Source: Pseudomonadota bacterium (GTDB lineage Bacteria; Pseudomonadota; Gammaproteobacteria; Steroidobacterales; Steroidobacteraceae). Taken from it: a stretch of DNA of 64,000 nt. The stretch is from positions 62,001 through 126,000 of the forward strand of contig JAEWAF010000045.1 in NCBI GenBank assembly GCA_023391815.1. Reading direction: 5' to 3'. The position numbers and the translations under genes are program-made. The notes under the pieces were generated by a model, which was not told where the DNA came from, did no database searches, and saw only the letters and a list, made by a program, of their open reading frames with translations. Below, in pieces: positions 35,979 to 43,816 of this stretch (position 1 is the stretch's first letter; every line of letters begins with the position of its first letter).

Positions 35979-37577
35979 ATGCGCGTCACATCGCGAGAGT
36001 CAGAGCTCTCTCGTTCCGAATTGATTCGGCGTTGTCGCCAGGTGGCGATTGGCGTTTCATTGGCATTGTCCATTGCCGCGTGCGGCGGCGGAGGCGGCGG
36101 CGGTGGTGGGGGCGACCAGCCCAGCGCGCCCGTTCAGCCACCACCGGCGCAGAACCAGGCGCCGAACGTGCAGGCCGGCGCCGATCAAACCATCGAGCTG
36201 CCGACCGCAACCGCGCAGCTGAGCGGTTCGGCGACCGATGACTCCTCAACGTCGACCCTGACTTATTCGTGGACCGCCACCAGCGGCCCGAGCGGCGTGA
36301 CGTTCGGCACCGCGAATGCGGCGTCCACCAGCGTGACGTTTCCTTCCGCCGGGACGTATGTGCTCACGTTGTCGGTCAGCGATGGCAGTGCCACCGGCAC
36401 GGACACGGTGAGCGTCACCGTGAACCCCGCGGTGTATCCCGCGTCCGATACGGCGAATAGCGACCAGGACTATCACGGCTGGACGAAAGTCACAGCTGCC
36501 GATGTCGGCATGAATCAGGCGTTCCTCGACCAAGCCGCGACCTACGCTCAGACCGCCGGCACGGCGATTCCCGGCAGCGCCGGCATGATCGTGCGCAAGG
36601 GCAGGCTGGTGCACTACTGGGGCCCGATCGATCAGCGCTTCGATATGAAGTCGACGACCAAGTCGATGGGCGGCATCGCGCTCGGTATCGCGCTGGACAA
36701 CGGCAGCCTGGCGCTCACCGATACGGCACAAGCGCACTATGGTGCGTTCGGAGCCAAGCCCGTTTCGAACATCGACACCGGCTGGCTGGATGACATCACG
36801 ATTCAACAGTTGGCCACTCACACCGCCGGCTTCACCAAATATGCCGGCTGGGGCATCTCGGAGAGCGACACCACCACCAGCACCTTGCAGTATCAGCCAG
36901 GCACGACCTGGTCTTACTCCGACAGCGGCTTGAACTGGCTGGCTGAGGTGCTGACGACGGTGTTCAACGAGGACCTTGCGACGGTGCTCGGAGCACGAGT
37001 GTGGAGCACCCTGGGCCTGAACAGCACGTTCGGGACCGCGACGACGATCTCCGACGTTCATTGGCGTAACAACGCCAACCGCGACCAGGCCGGCATGACG
37101 ATTCATAACCGCGAGCTCGCGTCCGGTATCTTCGCCAATGCCAACGCCATGGCGCGCGTCGGTCTACTGTTCCTGCGCAAAGGCGTGTGGGCCAACGATC
37201 AGCGCATCCTGTCGGAGTCGTTCGTGAAGACGGTCAGCACGCCGGTGGCCGCGAACGCTCGGCTCACCAATCCCCGTCCATCGGAGTTTCCGGGCGCGAC
37301 CGAAAACTACGGTGTTCTTTGGTGGACCAATGCGAACGGCCAGCTGCCAAACGTTCCGCGTGATGCCTTCTGGGCCTGGGGCCTCGGCGACAGCTTGATC
37401 GTCGTCATCCCGAGCCTGGATCTGGTCGTGGTTCGTGCCGGCGCTCAATACGAGGGCGCGGCACGCGATGCTGCGGCGACGCCCGGACAGCGCGTTTGGC
37501 ACGATACGGAGTGGAACGGCGACTACGCCGTGCTGGCCCCGTTCCTCGATCCGATCGTTCAGTCGGTCACTCAGTAA
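35979..37577 (+). CDS. PKD-domain lipoprotein with serine hydrolase (class C beta-lactamase-like) domain
   Basis: A 532-residue lipoprotein. The lipobox is 'SIAAC' near residue 28, followed directly by a run of ten or so glycines and a Pro/Gln linker. A PKD-like beta domain occupies about residues 55-150 ('ADQTIELPTATAQLSG', 'YVLTLSVSDGSATGTD'). A serine hydrolase domain follows with SxxK in 'MKSTTKSMGG' and the YxN-equivalent 'YSDSGLNWL'. GAGGGG precedes the ATG. It probably acts as an esterase or peptidase at the cell surface; true beta-lactamase activity is unlikely but not excluded. Confidence 0.87.
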   Translation: MRVTSRESELSRSELIRRCRQVAIGVSLALSIAACGGGGGGGGGGDQPSAPVQPPPAQNQAPNVQAGADQTIELPTATAQLSGSATDDSSTSTLTYSWTATSGPSGVTFGTANAASTSVTFPSAGTYVLTLSVSDGSATGTDTVSVTVNPAVYPASDTANSDQDYHGWTKVTAADVGMNQAFLDQAATYAQTAGTAIPGSAGMIVRKGRLVHYWGPIDQRFDMKSTTKSMGGIALGIALDNGSLALTDTAQAHYGAFGAKPVSNIDTGWLDDITIQQLATHTAGFTKYAGWGISESDTTTSTLQYQPGTTWSYSDSGLNWLAEVLTTVFNEDLATVLGARVWSTLGLNSTFGTATTISDVHWRNNANRDQAGMTIHNRELASGIFANANAMARVGLLFLRKGVWANDQRILSESFVKTVSTPVAANARLTNPRPSEFPGATENYGVLWWTNANGQLPNVPRDAFWAWGLGDSLIVVIPSLDLVVVRAGAQYEGAARDAAATPGQRVWHDTEWNGDYAVLAPFLDPIVQSVTQ

Positions 37578-37704
37578 CAGTCGCGCAGGGTGAGTTGAAG
37601 GTGCGCGTCCGAATGTTCTTCGGCGCGCGCCTTCGACGTCTCGATATCCCAAAACAGGGTTAACTCGGCCCTCTGACCCGATCTTCCTCCTGCAGGAGGC
37701 GACG

Positions 37705-38079
37705 ATGGCCGATGATTCCATGTTTCCGCCGGACGCCGATCCGGACGCGCAAGCCACCGATGAGGGCGAGCAACTCGCGACGCCCACGCAATGGGCGGCG
37801 ATGACGTTCGAACCCGTGGTGATCGATGAGAGTAAGTTCGGCACGAGCTGGGAGCAGGAGCGGGGCGCCATGGCGCGCGCGGCGATCGCGCTTCTGCGTC
37901 TCGACGATCGGGAGCTCACTCGTCGATTCACGGAGCACGAAGAGCCCTTGCTCGAAGCGATGGACGTCTACACCGGTTTCAAGGAGGAGCTGGAGTATCT
38001 CAAGACGCACATGGAAGCGCTCGAAATGGCAGCCATGCGCATGCTGTGCGTCGCTTCGCGCATAACACTTCGCTTATAA
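37705..38079 (+). CDS. Hypothetical acidic protein
   Basis: A 124-residue soluble protein with a strong Shine-Dalgarno sequence (AGGAGG, 6 bases upstream). The N-terminal 30 residues are Asp/Glu/Pro-rich and probably disordered. The rest is predicted helical ('AMARAAIALLRLDDREL', 'FKEELEYLKTHMEALEMAAM') and ends in a basic tail. There is no signal peptide and no recognised family. It is convergent with the serine-hydrolase-like gene 6 bases away. Confidence 0.65.
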   Translation: MADDSMFPPDADPDAQATDEGEQLATPTQWAAMTFEPVVIDESKFGTSWEQERGAMARAAIALLRLDDRELTRRFTEHEEPLLEAMDVYTGFKEELEYLKTHMEALEMAAMRMLCVASRITLRL

Positions 38080-38085
38080 AGGCAG

Positions 38086-39168
38086 TCACACGGGCCGACG
38101 ACGTCGATGCACCGATATCCCGATCAGCAGCGCGGATATCGCCAGCAACCCGCCGACCGCCCACTGGAAATCGCTTCGCATCAAGAGCGAAGGTTTGGGC
38201 GACAGATAGGACTCGCCCGCCAGCACCGATTCGATGATGCCGCGAAGCTCTTTCGCCGGCAGCGTCTCGCCATTGGCAAGCACCACGATGGCACGTTGCT
38301 GCGAGGGATACAGCGTCAGCAGCGCCGAGAATCCATATTGTTTGCTGGCGATGCTGGGCAGCCATTCGCTGCCGTGATGTTCGAGATGCCAGCCCGAAGC
38401 GATCGCCGTGTCGGCGCGCGCGCCGTCGCGCTGTTGTTTGAACAGTGCATCGTACGAAGCGGGCGAGAGCAGAGCCGGATCGCGATTCACATGCAAGGCC
38501 GCCCATCGCGTCAGGTCGGCGACGCTCGCGCTGAGCCCGACGCTCGACAGTCTTTTCTCGTCCCAGGGATAACGCGACGCACGCCGCACGAACAGGTGGC
38601 CGACGTGAGGCCACGCGACATTCCTGCCAGCGAGTGGGAACTCGAATGTGCTTCCCATCAATCCCGCGGCGTCCAGCACGCGCGTCCGCATGTAATCCGA
38701 AAACTTCTCCTGAGTGACGTTTTCGATCATGCCCGCCAGTGCGTCGAAAGCCGCATCGTCCCGACTGAGCAGCTGAGCGATGGTGACCGGCGGCTCGGCG
38801 ATCGAGTCGGTCAGCGCGAGCTGGCGATGCTCGGCGAGCTGCATGATCGCGGCCGCGGTGAAGGTCCGGGTAATGGACGCGACATGAAACAATGTATGCG
38901 CGTTGACAGGCTGATCCGTTCCTTTGTCACGGACCCCGAAGCCGCGCATATAAACCGGCTTGCCGTTCTCGACGATGCCTACCGCCAGGCCGGGAATCGA
39001 GAACTCCTGCAGGACGCGCTCGCACGCGGCGTCCAGCGCGTAGACACGGTCGGGTGTGAGTTGGGGCAGCGGATCGGCTACCGGCGAGCCTTCCATAGAG
39101 GCCGCGATGCTGGATGTCGCGGCGAGCGCGATCATCGTCAGCAGTGTAGCGGCCGGGCGGCTCAGCAT
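38086..39168 (-). CDS. Serine hydrolase (beta-lactamase-like) homologue lacking catalytic residues
   Basis: A 360-residue exported protein with a signal peptide (residues 5-23) and a C-terminal membrane helix ('WAVGGLLAISALLIGISV') plus an RRRR anchor. The fold is that of class C/PBP-type hydrolases ('FSIPGLAVGIVENGKPVYMRG'). SxxK has become 'SITR' in 'HVASITRTFT', the YxN region is shortened and lacks the Tyr ('SRDDAAFDALAGMIENV'), and the HTG-like motif is missing. It therefore looks like a pseudoenzyme rather than a broken gene, because the frame is intact. Role unknown. Confidence 0.82.
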   Translation of the reverse strand: MLSRPAATLLTMIALAATSSIAASMEGSPVADPLPQLTPDRVYALDAACERVLQEFSIPGLAVGIVENGKPVYMRGFGVRDKGTDQPVNAHTLFHVASITRTFTAAAIMQLAEHRQLALTDSIAEPPVTIAQLLSRDDAAFDALAGMIENVTQEKFSDYMRTRVLDAAGLMGSTFEFPLAGRNVAWPHVGHLFVRRASRYPWDEKRLSSVGLSASVADLTRWAALHVNRDPALLSPASYDALFKQQRDGARADTAIASGWHLEHHGSEWLPSIASKQYGFSALLTLYPSQQRAIVVLANGETLPAKELRGIIESVLAGESYLSPKPSLLMRSDFQWAVGGLLAISALLIGISVHRRRRPV

Positions 39169-39225
39169 TCGTCGCGATCCGTGATTCCGTGGACTTTGGC
39201 GATGATATGCCGTGAGTGCCGGACG

Positions 39226-40257
39226 CTACTTGGGTTTCGAATTCGGCGCTACCGCCGTCGAGTCCCGACGCACCAGAGTATGTGCGAGTCGTGCCGGTTT
39301 CGGCGTCGTGCCGGACAGCACCATCTCCAGCAGTAAATCGGCGGCGCGATACGCGAGCTGATACGTCGGTTGGCAGATGGTCGTGAGCGGCGGCCACACC
39401 GTGCGGGCGATGGCCGCGTCATCGAAGCCGGCCACGGACAATTGCGACGGAACGGCCACGCCCATTTCGTGGGCCGCCATGAGCGCGCCCGCGGCCATGT
39501 CGTCGTTGCCCGCGAAAATCGCGGTCGGCCGCTTCGGCAAGGCCAGCAGCTGACGGGTCATCTCCAGCCCCGAGTCGAACAGAAAGTCGCCTTGCCGGAC
39601 ATACTCGGGAACGTACGGAATCTTGTGATTCTTCAGCGCCGCCTTGTAGCCGCGCAGGCGCTCGCCGCTGGCGCAATGACCGGGGCGACCGATGATGAAA
39701 GCGATACTGCGATGGCCGAGGCCGATCAGATATTCGGTCATCTCGCGCGCGGCGCCTTCGTCGTCGATGTCGACGTAGGGCGAGCGATGTTTGATTTCGT
39801 TCGGCGCGATGCGCACGAACGGCAGCGCCTGGGCGTCGAGCGCAGCCATCAGCTCGGCGGACTCGCTCAAGGGCGGCGCGACGATCAGGCCGTCCAGGTG
39901 GGTCTGGTTGGCGAAGGTCAGGATGTCCTGCATCACCTCTTCGGTGCGGCCGGCCACTTCATGCAGCAACAGCAGGAACTTGGCCTCGCGACAGCGGGCC
40001 AGCGCGCCCCGCTGCACCTCGATGGTGTAGTTGGCGCTGGGATTGTCGTAGACCAGTCCCACCAGGTAGGAGCGACGGCTGGCCAGGCTGCGGGCGGACA
40101 GGCTGGGGTGATAGTTCAGCCGTTTGACGGCGGCCAGCACCTGGGCGCGGGTTTCTTCGCGAACGTTGGGTTCGTTGTTGAGCACCCGCGAGACTGTTTT
40201 GATCGCGACGCCGGCGGCCTTGGCGACGTCGTTGATGCTTGTTCTGCGCCCGGACAT
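39226..40257 (-). CDS. LacI family transcriptional regulator
   Basis: A 343-residue regulator. The N-terminal LacI helix-turn-helix 'SINDVAKAAGVAIKTVSRVL' and hinge ('NYHPSLSARSLASRRSYLVG') are followed by a periplasmic-binding-protein-like sensor domain (about 65-335). It resembles the group that controls sugar and oligosaccharide genes. It lies 56 bases downstream of the lipoprotein esterase gene on the same strand and may be co-transcribed with it. The operator was not identified. Confidence 0.94.
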   Translation of the reverse strand: MSGRRTSINDVAKAAGVAIKTVSRVLNNEPNVREETRAQVLAAVKRLNYHPSLSARSLASRRSYLVGLVYDNPSANYTIEVQRGALARCREAKFLLLLHEVAGRTEEVMQDILTFANQTHLDGLIVAPPLSESAELMAALDAQALPFVRIAPNEIKHRSPYVDIDDEGAAREMTEYLIGLGHRSIAFIIGRPGHCASGERLRGYKAALKNHKIPYVPEYVRQGDFLFDSGLEMTRQLLALPKRPTAIFAGNDDMAAGALMAAHEMGVAVPSQLSVAGFDDAAIARTVWPPLTTICQPTYQLAYRAADLLLEMVLSGTTPKPARLAHTLVRRDSTAVAPNSKPK

Positions 40258-40313
40258 GGGCGCGATGGTAGCTTAGATTTCGCCCCAAATGCGCAGGGCG
40301 CTCGGCTCGCCTG

Positions 40314-41225
40314 TTATCGAAGGATGCGGGCGCCCCCGGATGACTGCCCGGTCAGCTTCGGCCGGGCCGTTCTGAGATACAGGTCCAGGAAGTCGATGCC
40401 GTTGTCGATGGGCCGATCGACGAAGAACGTGGTCATGTGCTCCAGGCCCCGCATCAGGTACAGCTCGGCGGGGATCCCATTGGCGTTCAGCGCGTCGTAC
40501 ATGGCATGCGCGTTGTTGTCGCCGACCGTGAAGTCGAAGGTGCCGTGATACAGGAACATCGGCGGGTCGTCGCTGCTCACCAGCGCCAGCGGCGAGGCTT
40601 CGCGCCACAGGCCGGGATTTTCGTCATAGGAGACGCCGGTCAGGGCGTTGGTCAGCGGGCCATCCTTGTAGTAGCGAATATCCACCGGCGTGCCGCCGGC
40701 GACCACCGCCTGCACGCGCGTGCCTTCGACGAACCATTTATCGCTCGGGCTGGTGACGCCGGCCAGCGCCGCCAGATGCGCTCCGGCCGAGTAGCCCCAG
40801 GTGCCGATGCGGTTCTTCAACACGTTCAGGTCCGAGGCATGTGCGCGCAACCAGAGCACCGCCTGTTGCACGTCCTGGAGCTGGGCGGGGAAGTGCCACT
40901 GGGGGGCGAACCGATACGACATGTTCAACACCACGTAGCCGCGCTCGGCCACCTTCTGCGAGATGTCGTTCATGTCCTCCCGCGACCGGCCTTCCCAACC
41001 GCCGCCATGGATCATGACCACCGCCGGAAACGGCCCGTTGCCTGCCGGCTTATACAAATCCGCCTTGAGTTCCTGCGGCCAGCCTTGCGGGGTGTAGACG
41101 AAATCCCGGGTCACGGTCACGTCCACCGGCGCCACCGCCCCGATCCGTGCATTGCTCGGCCTGCCCTCGTGCGAGGCACAGCCCGTCAACATCAACAAGG
41201 AAGCCAGCAACGCCTGCCTGATCAT
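40314..41225 (-). CDS. Lipoprotein alpha/beta hydrolase (esterase)
   Basis: A 303-residue lipoprotein (lipobox 'LMLTGC' near residue 16) of the alpha/beta hydrolase fold, carboxylesterase/BD-FAE type. The oxyanion motif is 'VMIHGGGWEG', the nucleophile lies in 'WGYSAGAHLAALAG', and the Asp/His end includes 'MRGLEHMTTFF'. GGAGAGG 4-5 bases before the ATG sets the start; an upstream in-frame codon is not needed. With the LacI gene behind it, a role in removing acyl groups from carbohydrates is plausible but inferred. Confidence 0.88.
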   Translation of the reverse strand: MIRQALLASLLMLTGCASHEGRPSNARIGAVAPVDVTVTRDFVYTPQGWPQELKADLYKPAGNGPFPAVVMIHGGGWEGRSREDMNDISQKVAERGYVVLNMSYRFAPQWHFPAQLQDVQQAVLWLRAHASDLNVLKNRIGTWGYSAGAHLAALAGVTSPSDKWFVEGTRVQAVVAGGTPVDIRYYKDGPLTNALTGVSYDENPGLWREASPLALVSSDDPPMFLYHGTFDFTVGDNNAHAMYDALNANGIPAELYLMRGLEHMTTFFVDRPIDNGIDFLDLYLRTARPKLTGQSSGGARILR

Positions 41226-41319
41226 GTGCCTCTCCAGCAACCCTCGCGTGCCACTTCGTGCCCTGGAGGATTTCGGAGGCACCCCTGGCGCCGGCCAGTC
41301 CGCTGGTTAGAATCGACCC

Positions 41320-41502
41320 ATGCATCCTAAGTCCTCACAAAGACGGCGCCGCCAGGACATCGACCAGGATTTGCTGGCAGCGACGCAGCGCCTGACGCCC
41401 GAACAGCGTTTGGATGCCTTCCTGACTCACAGTCGCTTGATGATGGAACTGTTTCAGGCCGGCCAACGCGCCCGTGAGTCGCGGCAGCACAAGCCGACAT
41501 GA
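41320..41502 (+). CDS. Small basic protein preceding a truncated nucleotidyltransferase
   Basis: A 60-residue basic, helical protein ('QDIDQDLLAATQRLTPEQRL', 'SRLMMELFQAGQRARESRQ'). The stop overlaps the start of the next gene by 4 bases, which is typical of coupled two-gene modules. Small proteins of this kind occur beside minimal nucleotidyltransferases, some of which act as toxin-antitoxin-like pairs. The partner here is truncated, so the pair is probably a remnant. No firm family. Confidence 0.6.
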   Translation: MHPKSSQRRRRQDIDQDLLAATQRLTPEQRLDAFLTHSRLMMELFQAGQRARESRQHKPT

Positions 41503-41684
41503 GAACCCGGCGCTCCGGTGAATCAGCGCTGCTGCTGCTCGATGTGGTCGACCTGTTAGCGCGCGAGCAAGTGGGTTACGCAGTCGTGGGCGCCATGGCC
41601 GCCTCGGTGCACGGCGTCTTACGCGCAAGCATGGATGCTGATGCCGTGAGCGAACTTCAGAAATTTGCTCGGCCCTTGAGCTAG
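41499..41684 (+). pseudogene. Truncated nucleotidyltransferase (AbiEii/DUF6036-like) remnant
   Basis: A 61-residue frame whose first 45 residues ('LLDVVDLLAREQVGYAVVG', 'AMAASVHGVLRASMDADAV') match the N-terminus of nucleotidyltransferases of roughly 150-250 residues. The homology ends just before the expected catalytic Asp pair and continues into unrelated sequence ('SELQKFARPLS'). The break is near 41645. The stop is only 3 bases from the stop of the convergent cupin gene, so the missing part is deleted rather than frameshifted. Confidence 0.6.
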
Positions 41685-42046
41685 ATCCAAACGTCGTTCC
41701 GGGCGGTGAGGGAGCCGCCGGCGTCGCCGGTGTTGATGACGCCTTTGGGTTCGACCAGCATCACTTTGCATTCTTCGGCGGCGAACGGCTGGTGCTCGAC
41801 GCCTTTGGGAACGACGTAGAGCTCGCCGGCGTGGAGCGGGACTTCGCGGTCGCGGAAGCGGAGGGTCATCGAGCCCTCGATGACGATGAAAACTTCGTCG
41901 GTATCGGCGTGCTGGTGCCAGACGAACTCGCCTTGCAGGCGCACCAGCTTGAACTGGTAGTCGTTCATCTCGGCGATCACCTTGGGGCTCCAGTGCTCGC
42001 TGAAGCGGGAGAACTTGTCCTGGAAGTTGATGGCCGAGGTGCTCAT
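41681..42046 (-). CDS. Cupin domain protein
   Basis: A 121-residue single-domain cupin. The metal-binding motif is visible as 'WHQHADTDEVFIVIEGSM' (two His and a Glu) and the second motif as 'HAGELYVVPKGVEHQPFA'. Such proteins act as small dioxygenases, isomerases or sensors; nothing here shows which. It is cytoplasmic, with no signal. The ATG before 'STSAINFQDKF' was chosen over one 14 codons upstream. Its 3' end meets the truncated nucleotidyltransferase. Confidence 0.88.
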   Translation of the reverse strand: MSTSAINFQDKFSRFSEHWSPKVIAEMNDYQFKLVRLQGEFVWHQHADTDEVFIVIEGSMTLRFRDREVPLHAGELYVVPKGVEHQPFAAEECKVMLVEPKGVINTGDAGGSLTARNDVWI

Positions 42047-42201
42047 GGGCAAATCTTCCGCCGCTGCGGCTCGTCCGCCAAGGTGCACTTCCTGACACTG
42101 GCGCCGGCACAGTTATTCTGTCGCGGATGTCGGCCCGACGGATGCCGGTGCGTCTTCAAGGGGACGCACCGATCTGGCTCTACTTCAAAGGGAACAACGA
42201 A

Positions 42202-42927
42202 ATGAATCGATTACTCGTCCTCGGCGTGCTCGCCGCGCTGGCTGCATGCTCGCCCAAGCAAGAAGCTGCCAAGGAGCCCGCCGCTCCGGCATCCCAACCC
42301 GCGCCCGCGGCGGCGGCCGAAACGCCGCTGGAGGCTCCGGCGGGGGCGTACAAGATGGATCCGGCCCACACCAGCATTCTGTTCCGTGTCGAACATCTGG
42401 GCTTCTCGAACTATACGGCGCGCTTCAAGCGGGCCACCGGGCAGTTGCAGTTCGATCCGGACAATCTGGCCGCCTCGAGCGTCAACGTCGTCATCGAGGC
42501 CAAATCCCTGGAAACGGATTTCCCGGATGCCGCCAACTACGACTTCAACGCCGAGTTGCTGGGCGAAGGTTGGTTGAACGGCGCGAAGTATCCGGAAATC
42601 ACATTCCGCTCGCTCAGCGTGGAACCGACCGGCGCGCGCACCATGCGCATCAATGGTGAGCTCTCATTGCGTGGTGTGACGCGTCCGATGGTGCTCGAGG
42701 CGCGCGTGAACGGCGGCTATCGCGGCCATCCGATGGATCCGAACGCGCGCGTCGGCTTCTCCGCGACGGGCGTGTTGAAACGTTCCGACTTCGGCATCAG
42801 CGCTGGCATCCCCGCGCCTGGCACGAAGATGGGCGTGAGCGATGAAGTGAATGTGATCGTGGAAACGGAATTCTCCGGTCCGCCGATGAACAGCGCCACC
42901 GGCGAAGGGGGCGCGCAGACTAAGTAA
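42202..42927 (+). CDS. YceI-like lipoprotein
   Basis: A 241-residue lipoprotein (lipobox 'LAAC' near residue 15, then an Ala/Pro linker). It has the YceI lipocalin-like fold: 'YKMDPAHTSILFRVEHLGFS', 'TARFKRATGQLQFDP', 'ELSLRGVTRPMVLEARV', 'SATGVLKRSDFGI'. YceI proteins bind long polyprenyl or isoprenoid lipids in a closed barrel, often in the periplasm. AAGGGA stands before the ATG. A short hairpin and a 16-base palindrome follow the stop. Confidence 0.93.
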   Translation: MNRLLVLGVLAALAACSPKQEAAKEPAAPASQPAPAAAAETPLEAPAGAYKMDPAHTSILFRVEHLGFSNYTARFKRATGQLQFDPDNLAASSVNVVIEAKSLETDFPDAANYDFNAELLGEGWLNGAKYPEITFRSLSVEPTGARTMRINGELSLRGVTRPMVLEARVNGGYRGHPMDPNARVGFSATGVLKRSDFGISAGIPAPGTKMGVSDEVNVIVETEFSGPPMNSATGEGGAQTK

Positions 42928-42930
42928 AAA

Positions 42931-42951
42931 AGCACTGCGCCTCGCAGCGCT
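42931..42951. terminator. Short hairpin after the yceI-like gene
   Basis: Arms AGCACTGCG and CGCAGCGCT (one mismatch) with a 3-base loop, preceded by a run of six or so A residues. The A-run would be a U-run only on the minus strand, where no gene ends here. It may help slow the plus-strand transcript, but it is not a clear terminator. Confidence 0.3.
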
Positions 42952-42955
42952 CTGC

Positions 42956-42992
42956 CGTACGATTGCATCGGGCGGACCGATGCAATCGTACG
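42956..42992. repeat. Perfect 16-base inverted repeat
   Basis: Arms CGTACGATTGCATCGG and CCGATGCAATCGTACG with a 5-base centre (GCGGA). It lies between the YceI-like gene and the barrel protein gene, ending 18 bases before the latter's start codon. The stem is long enough to end transcription, but no T-run follows. It could be an operator, a processing hairpin or a small mobile palindrome. Confidence 0.6.
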
Positions 42993-43009
42993 ATGTCATG
43001 GAGCGAACA

Positions 43010-43813
43010 ATGCGAGCCGGAATGTTTCGATATGCAGTCGCGTCAGTAGTGCTGGTCAGTTCACTGAGCTGTGAAATCAGCGAAGGCGCCGATCCCGGAT
43101 TTTATATCGGCGCCGCCGGTGGCCGGAGCGAGCAGAGCCTGGACAAGCGGGCCGGCATCGGGCCCACACCGGCCGTGAGCGCGAACGTGCCCCAGCTCGA
43201 TCCGGTTGTCATCGGGGTGATTCGAGACCGGTTCACCGGGCCGCCGGCGTCCGGCGTGTCGCCGTATCCTCCGACCTTCGCGGTGTTTCTCCCAACCGCG
43301 CTCATCGCCGATGAAACCGATGTGGGCTGGAATTTCTCGCTGGGCTATCGGGTCAACAGGTATCTGGCGGCGGAGCTCGCCTATGTCGACTCCGGCGAAG
43401 CGTCGCTCACCGAGCACTATGGGCCGGCGGTGAGCTTGTCGCCCGTGCCCTCGCCAGTCACGGAAATCACTCGCAGCTACAGCGTCACCTCACGCGGGCC
43501 GGCGCTGTCCGTGCTCGGCTCGCTCCCGCTGAGCTCGCAGTGGGAAGTGTTCCTTCGTGGCGGCGTGTTGTTCGCGAAGCAGGAAGTCACGACCAGATTG
43601 GACGCTGAGGGCGGCACGGTGCCGCCGGGCTCGCGGTTGAATCGCGACTTCAGCGACGAAGTTTTCAGCATGGGGGCGGGCGTGCAGTGGGCATTCCTGC
43701 CGCGCTGGACGGCGCGGCTCGAATATCAGCGTACCGACACTCTGCAGGCCAACGAGATCATGGGCGAGAGCCGCATCGATCAGGCCTCGCTCAGCGTACT
43801 GTTCGGCCTGTAA
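43010..43813 (+). CDS. Outer-membrane beta-barrel protein (OmpA-like barrel)
   Basis: A 267-residue protein with a signal peptide (about residues 5-25, ending near 'SEGA'). A barrel of the outer-membrane beta-barrel family follows, with 'GFYIGAAGGRSEQSL', 'NFSLGYRVNRYLAAELAYVD' and 'WTARLEYQRTDTLQANEI' and a final 'IDQASLSVLFGL'. The last residue is not Phe/Tyr but the strand pattern is right. GGAGCGA before the chosen ATG sets the start 10 codons inside the longest frame. No PG-binding domain, so it is a simple barrel of unknown role. Confidence 0.78.
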   Translation: MRAGMFRYAVASVVLVSSLSCEISEGADPGFYIGAAGGRSEQSLDKRAGIGPTPAVSANVPQLDPVVIGVIRDRFTGPPASGVSPYPPTFAVFLPTALIADETDVGWNFSLGYRVNRYLAAELAYVDSGEASLTEHYGPAVSLSPVPSPVTEITRSYSVTSRGPALSVLGSLPLSSQWEVFLRGGVLFAKQEVTTRLDAEGGTVPPGSRLNRDFSDEVFSMGAGVQWAFLPRWTARLEYQRTDTLQANEIMGESRIDQASLSVLFGL

Positions 43814-43816
43814 CGA

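Noticed and set aside
42931..42951. Terminator of the yceI-like gene
   Set aside because: The A-run is on the 5' side of the stem, the wrong side for that transcript, so it is listed only as a weak hairpin.
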